A program made the position numbers and the translations under genes. Shown here piece by piece: positions 18,469 to 28,231 of a DNA stretch of 64,000 nucleotides; the stretch's first letter is position 1, and each line of letters opens with the position of its first letter. The DNA is from Rhizobium sp. G21. GTDB lineage: Bacteria > Pseudomonadota > Alphaproteobacteria > Rhizobiales > Rhizobiaceae. Where the stretch lies: assembly GCF_014158035.1 (NCBI RefSeq), contig NZ_JACFXW010000002.1:62001-126000 (forward strand), given 5' to 3'. The notes under the pieces were generated by a model, which was not told the DNA's origin, made no database searches, and was given only the letters and a program-made list of their open reading frames with translations.

Positions 18469-19152
18469 TCAACTCGCCTTTCCGGCCGGCTCGCAGGTGA
18501 AGGCTTGTGCTGCCCGCTTGAGCCGCTCTCGATGGCCGCGGACCTTGGCTCGATTGCCACAACTGTCCATCGAGCACCAACGCCGCGGCTTGGTTCGACT
18601 TGAATCGATGAAATATCCGCCGCAGGGATCTCCCTCACAGCGTCCGATCCTGCGTCCGGCGGGGATCATCGCCAGGCTCGCGACAGCGATGCCGATGCGG
18701 ACCAAGGGCAGCTCCAGGAAATCTGCAGTCATATGGTTGCCGTCTTGCTCAACCCGCAGCAGGCTCTCGGAGATCGCAAAAATCGGAGCGAGTTCGCGAC
18801 GAAGCACATCACTCTCCATGGGGCTGCCGGGATTGCCGCCGGCGTTCAGATCCAGTGAGCTGCGCCATGTTGCTCGGAGATTGATCGCCTGCCGATGAAC
18901 TTCATCAGCTCTGTCAGGGGAGGCGGATGCGCAGTTGAGCAGGTCTTGGCATGCCCCCGCCGACAGCAGCGCTGCAGGCACAGACCATTCCACCAATGCG
19001 CGATAGTCAGGCAGGAAGTCGACCTCGCGGTCTTCGCGCCAGTGCAACGTGTTGACGAAATCGAGGGCCGGATCGCCGGCCAACATGCGTATCCGCCCGA
19101 TCGAGGAATGATAGGCCGGCGTCTCAGGTGTTGCTGTTTTTTTATCTCTCAT
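18469..19152 (-). CDS. CGNR zinc finger / ABATE domain-containing putative regulator
   Basis: 227 residues. N-terminal ABATE (stress-induced transcription regulator) domain: LAGDPALDFVNTLHWRED. C-terminal CGNR zinc finger: IGRCEGDPCGGYFIDSSRT, then RRWCSMDSCGNRAKVRGHRE, with four cysteines in the C-x4-C...C-x4-C-G-N-R pattern. Likely a DNA-binding stress regulator. First gene of a two-gene unit with the GNAT gene. Divergent from the DUF2066-like gene with about 47 nt between starts. Confidence 0.9.
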   Translation of the reverse strand: MRDKKTATPETPAYHSSIGRIRMLAGDPALDFVNTLHWREDREVDFLPDYRALVEWSVPAALLSAGACQDLLNCASASPDRADEVHRQAINLRATWRSSLDLNAGGNPGSPMESDVLRRELAPIFAISESLLRVEQDGNHMTADFLELPLVRIGIAVASLAMIPAGRRIGRCEGDPCGGYFIDSSRTKPRRWCSMDSCGNRAKVRGHRERLKRAAQAFTCEPAGKAS

Positions 19153-19199
19153 GTAACTATATAAACAGTTACAGGCTCTTTCTGCAAGGTCGGCTCGTC

Positions 19200-19990
19200 A
19201 TGCGGCGTTACAAACTTGCGCTCTGCCTCTTCGCTTTCTTCCTCGGCGCTTCATCTGAAGCCCGGGCAAAGGAGCTCGGCTCGCTCTACGTCTCACAGGC
19301 GATCGTGACCGGGCAGGGGAGGCCAACAGGGAGTTCGGCTTTCGGGATTGCCTCGAAAGGGTTTTGGTTCGTGTGTCCGGTGATCAGCGTCTGGTCGCCC
19401 ATCCGCGACTGGCTGACCTTCGACAACGAGCCGCCTCCTTCATCAGCGGGTTCAGCTATCGGGATCGACTGGCGGGAAAACCTATTCACGACGAGCAGGG
19501 GACTTACGATCGACCGCACGATCTCACCTGCCATTATGATCCCGTCGTTGTCGATCACCTGCTGGCTGACCTTGGCGCCCGGCCATGGCTGGCCCCGAGG
19601 CCGACCCTCATGGTGTTCTTGGAGGTGAAGCGCAATGGTCAGGACTACTGGATCGACACAGTCGCAGCGCGTGACGAGGCTATGCGGCAAGCCTTTCAAC
19701 AGGCCGCCTCGCCAATGGCGATGAGCGTCGTCTTCTCGTCTCCAGCCGACGCAGACACCGTTCCCGATGACATTGTGTCGAGCAGGGACCGCGAAGCTCC
19801 CGGAGCCTCTCTTCCCATCTCGGGGACGCTGGTCTGGAGCGATTCCGATCTCGGCTGGGTCGCGACCTGGCGCTTCCGCCATGACGGCAGGCGCTATCAG
19901 TGGCAGGTGAAAGGTGTCAATTTCGACGAGGCTTTTCGTGTCGCTATCCGCGGCGCCGTGCAGATCCTGTCCAGCAACGGGGTGCCCTAA
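19200..19990 (+). CDS. DUF2066 domain-containing secreted protein (one frameshift)
   Basis: N-terminal signal peptide of about 26 residues (MRRYKLALCLFAFFLGASSE, ends ARA). Then KELGSLYVSQAIVTGQG and, after a frameshift, ANREFGFRDCLERVLVRVSG, DQRLVAHPRLADL and a C-terminal domain with GTLVWSDSDLGWVATWRF. If GGGG at 19316-19319 is GGGGG, the protein is 263 residues without a break. DUF2066 proteins are uncharacterised envelope proteins; function unknown. Divergent from the CGNR gene, and followed by 385 nt without a gene. Confidence 0.75.
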
Positions 19991-20375
19991 CCCTTAAGGC
20001 GCTTCAGGCTCCTCATACTTTGAGCGGTACCGATCTTGCGGCGACGTCAAGCCCTTAAGGAACTTGAGGGGATCTAGGGTCCCCAGCATGTGCTCCACTC
20101 CGCTTTCAATATGCGAAGTGAATCAGCAATTTGACCAGTAGGCAACACCTGAATTTTTCGCCAGAAACTGCCCATAGCGATCATCATCCACTTTGGGGGA
20201 CAATCATGAGGCGGATCACCTCACAGTGAATCCAATCTGTGTTTGTAAGGTCGGTATTCTCGGATGATCCTCATTGACTTTTAGAGGCGCAACTTAGTGG
20301 CAGAATCTGATAAGTCGCGGCACCGCAAAGCATTCGAGGCGGCTATTTGCTCTGAGAAAGGATCTTATGCCTCCT
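19991..20375. other. Intergenic stretch without a recognised gene
   Basis: 385 nt between the DUF2066-like gene and the 3' end of the uronate dehydrogenase gene. No frame with family resemblance or a ribosome site. It holds a short direct repeat (CCCTTAAGG twice) and a weak dyad GGGGA-N7-TCCCC near 20069-20085, without a T-run. No clear terminator. Confidence 0.5.
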
Positions 20376-21176
20376 TCAGCTCTCCTGATGGATCGGCTCC
20401 CGCACGAAGTGGCCTCCCTGATAAAGGGAGGCGGCGTCGTCAGCGGGCGGAGTTGGCATGGCGGCGTCAAGCTCGGCGCGATAGTCCTCTGCATTGTCTT
20501 TTGGCCGCCAGCCGAGATAGGCGGCGGCGCTGTTGTCCCACCAGCTCCGATCATTGTTGGAAGAACCCCAAATGATAGGGCAGCCGAGACGGGGCGCGGT
20601 AAAGACTCGCTCGATCAAGGACTGAAAATCGCCATAGGACATCCATGTGGCCAGCATGCGATGGTTTCTAGGCTTCTCAAAGCAACTGCCAATACGGACA
20701 AGCGCAGTTTCCTGGCCAAATTTTTCGAAATACATCGTCGCCAACGCCTCGCCAAAACATTTCGAGACGCCGTAGAGCCCATCAGGCCGCATCGGATCGG
20801 TCGTCGTCAAATATTGATCCTGGCGATAATAGCCGATCGTGTGATTAGAGCTCGCAAACAGGATGCGCGGACGGCCATGCGCCCGCGCGGCCTCGTAAAG
20901 ATTGTAAACGCCCGCGATATTGGCGTTGAGGATCTTCGAAAATCTATCTTCCACTGACACGCCGCCCAAGTGAAGAATGCCGTCGCATCCCTCCACCAGG
21001 CGCATGACGCTCGCCGCATCGCCCAGGTCGCAAGGCATAAGCTCCTCGTTTGCTTCCGCTGCGCCAAGATCGGCGATGTCCGACAACCGCAGACGCTCGG
21101 CCAGGCCGCCCAACCGGCTGCGCATTGCATGTCCCAGTCCGCCGGCGGCGCCGGTGATCAGCAATCTTTTCAACAT
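20376..21176 (-). CDS. udh: Uronate dehydrogenase (NAD-dependent epimerase/dehydratase family)
   Basis: Oxidises D-galacturonate/D-glucuronate with NAD+ to the aldarolactone. 266 residues, almost exactly the length of the Agrobacterium enzyme. Extended-SDR fold: LLITGAAGGLG cofactor loop, LHLGGVSVEDRF, FASSNHTIGYY (the catalytic Ser region with the family N-H-x-I-G-x-Y), YGVSK (Tyr-Lys pair) and a C-terminal SWWDNSAAAYLGWRPKD. Divergent from the GntR gene that heads the aldarate genes, with an operator-like sequence in between. This is the entry step of the pathway completed by the genes to the right. Confidence 0.92.
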   Translation of the reverse strand: MLKRLLITGAAGGLGHAMRSRLGGLAERLRLSDIADLGAAEANEELMPCDLGDAASVMRLVEGCDGILHLGGVSVEDRFSKILNANIAGVYNLYEAARAHGRPRILFASSNHTIGYYRQDQYLTTTDPMRPDGLYGVSKCFGEALATMYFEKFGQETALVRIGSCFEKPRNHRMLATWMSYGDFQSLIERVFTAPRLGCPIIWGSSNNDRSWWDNSAAAYLGWRPKDNAEDYRAELDAAMPTPPADDAASLYQGGHFVREPIHQES

Positions 21177-21219
21177 ATTTCCTCCAATATAGGCGTTGAT
21201 ACGCCAGCCTTGCCGCTAC

Positions 21220-21230
21220 TTATCATACAG
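21220..21230. promoter_or_regulatory. Candidate GntR (FCD) operator upstream of udh
   Basis: TTATCATACAG, 44 nt upstream of the udh start. It resembles the FadR-subfamily consensus TNGTNNNACNA with two mismatches and shares TCATACAGGTT (inverted) with the site at 22068, so the same GntR could control both transcription units. Inference from similarity and position. Confidence 0.4.
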
Positions 21231-21328
21231 GTTGCTGGATTTGCGTCAACAAGTGGGCTATAACCGCAAGAGACATTCATATTGGCGGCGACGGGATCAC
21301 GAAGCTGGGCAAGGGAGGGACGTGGCGG

Positions 21329-22067
21329 ATGGGTCTGGATATGCGCACTGAGAAAGCTTCGGGCAGCTTGACGGCTCGGCTTGGCGACTCTCTTCGGCGG
21401 CAGATCCTGGCTGGTCAGTATCCGCCCGGCGCAAAATTGCCAAGCGAGGCGCAACTGAGCGAGGCCCACGGGGTGAGCCGCACCGTGGTGCGCGAAAGCG
21501 ATCGCCAGCCTGCGCGCTGATCGGCTGGTGGAGACTCGCCAGGGTGCGGGCGTCTTCGTGCTGGAGCCGCCCCAGACGCCCGCGTCGCCGTTGCTTTCAC
21601 TGCAAAATATTGATCCAGAACGTGTTTCTTCAATGATTGAAGTGCTGGAACTCAGAACCGCTGTCGAAGTCGAGGCCGCGGGACTTGCGGCTTTACGCCG
21701 ATCGCCGGCGCAGGAGGAGGCCATACTGGAGCGCCACTACGCTGTCCGCGCATGTCTTGAAGCCGGCGTGCCGAGCGCCGAGGCTGATTTTGCGTTGCAT
21801 CTCGCCATCGCGGAAGCAGCCAACAATCCCCGCTTCCGCGATTTCCTTGCGATGATCGGGCGCAATGTTATTCCGCGCGCGGCGCTGAGGACGGATGATT
21901 CCGAGGTCGATCAGGCTGCCTATATCAAACTGATCGACGAAGAGCATCGCGCCATTGTCTTTGCGATCTCCAATGGCGATGAGGACGCTGCGCGCGCGCA
22001 GCCATGCGCCGTCATCTGCGCGGCAGTCAGATGCGGTATCGCAATCTTCTGCGCGAAGAACGTAAAC

Positions 22068-22075
<8 letters not shown>
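21329..22075 (+). CDS. GntR family transcriptional regulator, FadR/FCD subfamily (two frameshifts)
   Basis: N-terminal winged helix (SLTARLGDSLRRQILAGQYP, PPGAKLPSEAQLSEAHGVSR, TVVRE) and C-terminal FCD domain (LELRTAVEVEAAGLAALRRS, DFALHLAIAEAANNPRF, DEEHRAIVFAISNGD). Frame 1 breaks after TVVRE because of an extra A (AAA at 21495-21497 instead of AA); removing it gives AIASLRADRLVETRQGAGVF. Near 21991 a GC-dinucleotide run is one unit too long; correcting it gives ARAAMRRHLRGSQMRYRNLL and a stop at 22075, total 247 residues. It likely represses udh and kdgD-gci-gli-dctPQM and is released by a uronate or aldarate. Confidence 0.85.
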
Positions 22076-23052
<977 letters not shown>

Positions 23053-23053
23053 G

Positions 23054-24189
23054 ATGAAGATTGTCGCAGTCAAGACCCATCTGCTCGATTATAAGCTGGC
23101 GACGCCGTTTGAAAGCGCCTCCATGCGTTTTGACCGTCGCGCCCATGTGTTGGTGGAAATTGTCTGCGACAATGGCCTGATTGGCTGGGGAGAGTGCCTC
23201 GGACCTGCGCGGCCGAACGCCGCGGTGGTTGCCGCCTACACGCCTTGGCTCCTGGGCGCAGATCCTCTTCAGACCGAGAAGATCTGGGCTATGCTTTACA
23301 ATGCGCTTCGCGATCAAGGTCAGCGGGGGCTAACAATCACGGCGCTGTCGGGCATCGACATCGCGCTCTGGGATATCAAGGGCAAGCATTTTAGCGTCCC
23401 TGTCTCAACCCTGCTGGGCGGTCGTTTCAGAGAAAGCGTCAGCGCCTACGCCACCGGCAGCTTCAAGCGCGATGGCGTCGACCGGGTCGAGGATAAGTCG
23501 CCGAAGTTCGCCGCTATCAATCCGAAGGCTTCTGCGCCAGCAAGATCAAGATTGGTTTTGGCGTCGAACAGGATCTCCGCGTGGTGCGCGCCGTCCGCGA
23601 TGCGGTTGGTCCCGATTTCCGACTGATGGTGGACGCCAATCACGGCTATGACGCGCTGGAAGCCATCCGGTTTGGTCGCGCGGCGGCCGAGCTCGATATC
23701 GATTGGTTCGAGGAACCGGTGGTTCCCGAGCAATTGGCGGCCTATCGCGAGGTCAAGGCAAAGCAGCCGATTCCTGTCGCCGGCGGCGAGACCTGGCAGG
23801 GGCGTTTTGCGATGAAAGAGCCGCTGAAGACCCGCGCCGTCGACATTCTCCAACCCGATCTTGCCGGAACGGGCGGGTTCAGCGAGGCCAGGCGCATCGT
23901 CGATATGGCCGCTTTACATGGCGTTCGTGTCGTGCCGCATGTCTGGGGAACAGCGGTTCATATCGCGGCTGCGCTGCAATTCATGGCGGCGATGGCTCCA
24001 ATTCCGGTGCGGGTCAATCCCATCGAGCCCATCCTTGAATTCGACCGCACAGACAATCCCTATCGTCAGGCGGTGGTGATGCAGCCGATCGAACACGAGG
24101 CGGGCGTGGTGCAAGTTCCCAATGGTCCCGGCCTTGGCATCGAGATCAACCGCGACGCGCTCGCCGAGTTCAAGATGGCGGAGGCCTGA
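23054..24189 (+). CDS. gci: D-galactarolactone cycloisomerase-like enolase-superfamily enzyme (one frameshift)
   Basis: Opens the aldaro-1,4-lactone to 3-deoxy-2-oxo-hexarate. Mandelate racemase/muconate lactonizing enzyme family. N-terminal capping domain: TPFESASMRFDRRAHVLVEI, WGECLGPARPNAAVV, ALSGIDIALWDIKGKH. Barrel: KIKIGFGVEQDL (catalytic Lys), LMVDANHGYD and DWFEEPVVPEQ, PVAGGETW (metal ligands Asp, Glu, Glu), VVPHVWGT (His). The frame breaks near 23495; one base added after GATAA joins RVED to VAEVRRYQSEGFCASKIKIG. Restored length is 378 residues. The overall pattern matches the Agrobacterium Gci strongly. Follows kdgD by 1 nt and precedes gli by 1 nt. Confidence 0.88.
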
Positions 24190-24190
24190 C

Positions 24191-25069
24191 ATGCTGACGC
24201 GTCCCATTTCCGGCCGCAAACCGAACGTTCAATTTCCTAAAGGCGCTGTCGATGCGCAGATGCACATGTATCTTCCGGGCTTCCCCGCGCAGCCGGGCGG
24301 TCCCGACCTGCCGGTCGGCGCGTTACCGGATGCCGGGCAATATCGACAGTTCATGGCCTGGCTCGGAATTGACCGCGTCATCATCACCCAGGGCAACGCC
24401 CATCAGCGCGACAACGGCAATCTGATCGCCTGCCTGAAAGAAATGGGCGACGTGGCCCGCGGCGTGGCCGCCATCGGGGGCGATGCGGATGATCGTGACC
24501 TAGATGCGTTGTCGGCCGTAGGCGTGGTCGGCGCCCGGATCATGAACTTGCCCGGCGGCGCCGTCCGGCTTTCCGCGCTTGAGGCGGTGGATGCCCGCGC
24601 TGCGGCGCGCGACTGGATGCTCGCCGTGCAGTTCGACGGCAACCGGATAGTTGAGCATGTCGGCAGATTGCTGAAGCTCAAGTCTCGCTTCGTGATCGAT
24701 CATCACGGCAAGTTTTTCGCGGGCGTTAATGTGGACGGCCCTGAAATAGCGGCCGTCAAGCGTCTCATCGACGCTGGCAATTGCTGGTTCAAATTCGCCG
24801 GCGTTTATGAATCATCCAAATCAGGCGCCCCTGATTATGCCGATGTCGCAGCCTTCTCGCTAGACATTGCCGCGCATGCGCCGGAGCGCATCGTCTGGGG
24901 CAGCAACTGGCCGCACAATCTCGCCAATACCCAGGCGGACTACCCTGACGATGCTGACCTTACTGACACCGTGCTGGGCTGGCTGCCGGACGCGGCGGCG
25001 ATCAGGCTCGCCCTTGTCAATAATCCCCAGGAACTGTTCGGCCTACCGCCTTGGCAGGAGGAAGACTGA
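24191..25069 (+). CDS. gli: D-galactarolactone isomerase-like amidohydrolase
   Basis: Amidohydrolase_2 family, about 292 residues. In Agrobacterium the homologue interconverts 1,5- and 1,4-aldarolactones, giving Gci its 1,4-lactone substrate. Motifs: GAVDAQMHMYLP at the start (family D-x-H-x-H, here with Gln and Met around it), VIITQGNAHQRDNG, RFVIDHHGKF and ERIVWGSNWPHN near the C-terminus (conserved Asp/Asn region). ATG at 24191 is 1 nt after the gci stop. Sits between gci and the TRAP transporter, fitting the aldarate assignment. Confidence 0.88.
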   Translation: MLTRPISGRKPNVQFPKGAVDAQMHMYLPGFPAQPGGPDLPVGALPDAGQYRQFMAWLGIDRVIITQGNAHQRDNGNLIACLKEMGDVARGVAAIGGDADDRDLDALSAVGVVGARIMNLPGGAVRLSALEAVDARAAARDWMLAVQFDGNRIVEHVGRLLKLKSRFVIDHHGKFFAGVNVDGPEIAAVKRLIDAGNCWFKFAGVYESSKSGAPDYADVAAFSLDIAAHAPERIVWGSNWPHNLANTQADYPDDADLTDTVLGWLPDAAAIRLALVNNPQELFGLPPWQEED

Positions 25070-25143
25070 CGACTCAAGCGCCTTCAGCGGAGGATCTGCG
25101 GGCGTGGACACGCCAATATTGATAGTCATAAGGAGGAGAGACC

Positions 25144-26118
25144 ATGAATATCGCCAGAATGCTCGCACTCGCCGTCGGCGTCGCCCTCGGCTCCACACTC
25201 GCCCAGGCGCAGGAGGTCACCCTCCGCTCGGCCGATATTCATCCCGATGGATATCCAACCGTCGAGGCCGTGAAATATATGGGCGAACTCCTAAAGGAGC
25301 GCACAAACGGCCGCATCGCCATCCAGGTGATGAACAATTCCGTACTCGGCAATGAGAAGGACACGATTGAGCAGACCCGGTTCGGCGTCATCGACATGAA
25401 CCGCGTAAATGCTGCGCCGTTCAACAATCTCGTGCCGGAGACTGTTGTGTTGGGCATGCCCTTCCTGTTTCGCGACACCGAGCACATGCACCATGTGGTT
25501 GATGGTCCGATCGGCGACGAAGTCCTGGCCGCCTTCGAGCCGCATGGCCTTGTCGGGCTAGCGTTCTACGATTCCGGCGCGCGCTCTTTCTACACGACAA
25601 AGAAGCCGATCAAGTCGCTGGCCGACCTCAAGGGACTGAAAATTCGCGTGCAGCAATCCGATCTATGGATCGCGATGATGCAAGCTTTCGGCGCCAATCC
25701 GACGCCCATGCCCATGGGCGAAGTCTATTCGTCGCTGGAGACCGGCGTGGTCGATGGCGCGGAAAACAACTGGCCGTCCTACGAGTCCGCCCGCCACTAC
25801 GAAGTCGCCAAATATTACACGCTGACCCAGCATTCTCTGAACCCGGAAATCCTGGTGATGTCGAAGATCACCTGGGACAAGTTCTCGCCCGAAGACCAGA
25901 AGCTGATCCGCCAGGCAGCCAAGGATTCGGTCGGCAAAATGCGCGAACTTTGGACCGCGCGTGAAAAGGAATCCGAAGCCAAGGTCCGTGCGGCGGGCAA
26001 CACCATCATCGAGGTCGACAAGCAGGAATTCCGCGACGCGATGAAGCCGGTCTACGACCGCTTTGTCACCGATCCAAAGATGAAGGATCTGCTCGATCGG
26101 GTTGCAGCGGTGAACTGA
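25144..26118 (+). CDS. dctP: TRAP transporter substrate-binding protein DctP family
   Basis: Periplasmic receptor of 324 residues for an organic acid, here most likely a uronate or aldarate. Signal peptide cleaved after AQA (residue 22). Family signatures: NSVLGNEKDTIEQTRFGVID, FYDSGARSFYTTKKPIKSLA, DLKGLKIRVQQSDLW (the Arg that salt-bridges the substrate carboxylate) and MPMGEVYSSLETGVVDGAEN. Strong ribosome site AAGGAGGAG. Followed by a stable hairpin before dctQ, which would raise receptor levels over membrane subunits. Confidence 0.94.
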   Translation: MNIARMLALAVGVALGSTLAQAQEVTLRSADIHPDGYPTVEAVKYMGELLKERTNGRIAIQVMNNSVLGNEKDTIEQTRFGVIDMNRVNAAPFNNLVPETVVLGMPFLFRDTEHMHHVVDGPIGDEVLAAFEPHGLVGLAFYDSGARSFYTTKKPIKSLADLKGLKIRVQQSDLWIAMMQAFGANPTPMPMGEVYSSLETGVVDGAENNWPSYESARHYEVAKYYTLTQHSLNPEILVMSKITWDKFSPEDQKLIRQAAKDSVGKMRELWTAREKESEAKVRAAGNTIIEVDKQEFRDAMKPVYDRFVTDPKMKDLLDRVAAVN

Positions 26119-26131
26119 CGCTTTGAGGATC

Positions 26132-26163
26132 GAGAGCCGGCGCTTCAGTTTGCGCCGGTTCTC
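26132..26163 (+). promoter_or_regulatory. Intercistronic hairpin after dctP
   Basis: Stem GAGAGCCGGCGC / GCGCCGGTTCTC (12 bp with one G-U pair) around an 8-nt loop, 14 nt after the dctP stop. No T-run follows, so it is not a clean intrinsic terminator. It more likely protects the dctP message from 3' exonucleases or attenuates transcription into dctQM. Confidence 0.6.
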
Positions 26164-26208
26164 CAGTCATGCCGGTCTTATTGAGCCTGGCTCCCCGGAG
26201 GAATTTCA

Positions 26209-26730
26209 ATGCGGCATTTCATGTCAACCATCCGACCCCTGCTGGCCGGCCTCAGCCGCGCAGCCCTTTATCTCGCCGGCCTCGGCATCGTGGTGATGAC
26301 CGTCATCATTGGCTGGCAGGTGTTTGCCCGCTACATACTCAATGACACGCCTAGCTGGTCGGAACCCTTGTCGCTACACCTGATGTCCTGGTTCATTCTG
26401 CTGGGCGCTGCCGTGGGTGTCCGCGAAAGTGTCCATCTGGGCCTCGACATCGTGCGCCATATAGCGCCGCCGATGATCCAGCGGCTGATGGATCTGGTCA
26501 GCCTGGGACTGATCGTCATATTCGGCTTCGGCATGACCTATTACGCCGTCACGCTGGCGATCGGCACCTGGAGCGCTTCCATTCCAGTGCTCGGATGGCC
26601 CGGCGGCGTTGATTTCTTTCCAATGATCGTTGGCGGCTTGCTGATCGCGATTTTCGCTCTCGAGCGGTTCATCGATGCGGCGCTCGGCCTTGAAGCAACT
26701 CCCGTTGTCGTCATGCAGGAGGTGTCTTGA
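26209..26730 (+). CDS. dctQ: TRAP transporter small permease DctQ family
   Basis: Inner-membrane subunit of 173 residues with four predicted hydrophobic helices. Typical signature GWQVFARYILNDTPSWSEPL with LHLMSWFILLGAAVGVRE, then HLGLDIVRHIAPP. Ribosome site GGAGG 8 nt upstream. The stop overlaps the dctM start. Partners with DctP and DctM for Na+-driven uptake. Confidence 0.93.
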   Translation: MRHFMSTIRPLLAGLSRAALYLAGLGIVVMTVIIGWQVFARYILNDTPSWSEPLSLHLMSWFILLGAAVGVRESVHLGLDIVRHIAPPMIQRLMDLVSLGLIVIFGFGMTYYAVTLAIGTWSASIPVLGWPGGVDFFPMIVGGLLIAIFALERFIDAALGLEATPVVVMQEVS

Positions 26731-28049
26731 TGGCCTATGCAATTCTCTTCGGCTCCTTCATGCTCTTGATGACGATCGGCATGCCGATCGCCTTCTGCCT
26801 CGGCATCGCCTCGCTGGCCACAGTCTTCTATATGGGCCTTCCACCGATCGTGGTGTTCCAGCAGTTGAATTCCGGCATGAACGTCTTTGCCATGATGGCT
26901 ATACCGTTCTTCATTTTCGCGGGCGATCTGATGGTGCGCGGCGGCATCGCAAGCCGTCTGATCCGCTTCGCCGCTGGCCTTGTCGGCCACCTCAGGGGCG
27001 GGCTCGGCCAGGTCAACATCGTTGCCTCGACACTGTTCGGCGGCATTTCCGGCTCGGCAGTGGCCGATGCGTCTGCGGTTGGCGGATTGATGATCCCGCA
27101 AATGGCCGCGCGGGGCTATGATCGGGGCTATGCGGTCAATGTCACAGTCAACGCCGCGATCATTGCGCTGATGATCCCGCCGTCGCACAATATGATCCTT
27201 TACTCGATCGCCGCCGGCGGCAATGTGTCCGTTGCCGATCTGTTCACCGCAGGCGTCGTTCCCGGAATTCTCCTCGCGGCGGCCCTCATGGTCACCGCCT
27301 ATATCGTGGCGCGGCGGCGCGGCTATCCGTCTGAGCCATTTCCCGGCTTCTCGAAACTGGCGTTCTATCTCCTGGCTTCGTTCCCGGGACTGCTGTTGAT
27401 CGCCATTATCTTTGGCGGTGTGCGCTCCGGCATTTTCACAGCCACCGAAAGCTCCTGCATCGCTGTCATCTATGCCTTTCTCGTTGCCATGCTGGTTTAT
27501 CGCGAGCTGAACTGGGAAGGCTTTGTCGAGGCGGTGCTCGGCGCGGCCCGCACCACGTCCATGGTCCTGCTGGTGATCGGCACGGCCGCGTCTTTTGCCT
27601 GGCTGATGGCTTTTCTGCAGGTGCAGACGCTGATGATCGGCGCCATCGGCGCGATCTCGGATAATCCAATCATCGTGCTTCTGGTGATCAACCTACTGCT
27701 ACTGTTTCTCGGCACCTTCATGGACATGGCCCCACTGGTCATCATCTCCACGCCAGTGCTCTTGCCTGTCGTCAAGGCGTTCGGCGTCGATCCCGTCCAT
27801 TTCGGCGTGGTCATGATCCTCAACGCCGGCATCGGGCTTAATACGCCGCCTGTCGGAACCGTGCTGTTCGTCGGCTGCGCCGTTGGCGGCATATCGATCC
27901 GGGAGGCGATGCGAACCATCTGGCCGTTTTTCGGCGCAAGCGTTTTCGTGCTTATGCTGGTGACCTATGTTCCGACCCTGTCGCTGTGGTTACCGGCTGT
28001 TCAAATAGTGCACATCCATGCATCACACAGCTTGTGCTTCAGCCCATGA
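26730..28049 (+). CDS. dctM: TRAP transporter large permease DctM family
   Basis: Membrane channel subunit of about 439 residues with around 12 helices. Family motifs: MTIGMPIAFCLGIASL, NSGMNVFAMMAIPFFIFAG, GGISGSAVADASAVGG, MIPPSHNMILYS and NAGIGLNTPPVGTVLFVG. I take the ATG at 26730 overlapping the dctQ stop (TGATG); a TTG one codon earlier is also possible. The last 15 residues after LSLWLP are unlike the usual short DctM tail, so the 3' end may have been altered. Confidence 0.92.
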   Translation: MAYAILFGSFMLLMTIGMPIAFCLGIASLATVFYMGLPPIVVFQQLNSGMNVFAMMAIPFFIFAGDLMVRGGIASRLIRFAAGLVGHLRGGLGQVNIVASTLFGGISGSAVADASAVGGLMIPQMAARGYDRGYAVNVTVNAAIIALMIPPSHNMILYSIAAGGNVSVADLFTAGVVPGILLAAALMVTAYIVARRRGYPSEPFPGFSKLAFYLLASFPGLLLIAIIFGGVRSGIFTATESSCIAVIYAFLVAMLVYRELNWEGFVEAVLGAARTTSMVLLVIGTAASFAWLMAFLQVQTLMIGAIGAISDNPIIVLLVINLLLLFLGTFMDMAPLVIISTPVLLPVVKAFGVDPVHFGVVMILNAGIGLNTPPVGTVLFVGCAVGGISIREAMRTIWPFFGASVFVLMLVTYVPTLSLWLPAVQIVHIHASHSLCFSP

Positions 28050-28191
28050 CTAAGTAACGACCTTACGCTTGACGCCCCAGTGGCGATCAGAAAACCCTAT
28101 CAGTCCAGCTTCTGAGGAATTAGAGGGACCGATAAACGGCTTACCCTTGTGCGCCGCAGCACATTTTTACCCTTTACAAGTACGTCCAAAA

Positions 28192-28217
28192 TTGTGAAGT
28201 AGTGCATAACTTCACAA
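28192..28217. promoter_or_regulatory. Perfect dyad TTGTGAAGT-N8-ACTTCACAA upstream of the sugar operon
   Basis: Two perfect 9-bp arms separated by 8 nt, ending 14 nt before the isomerase start. It overlaps where a promoter start or ribosome-binding region would be, so it looks like a repressor operator. The RpiR regulator encoded in the same gene cluster (32851) is the natural candidate; this pairing is inference. Confidence 0.6.
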
Positions 28218-28231
28218 ATGGGACGATTGCC

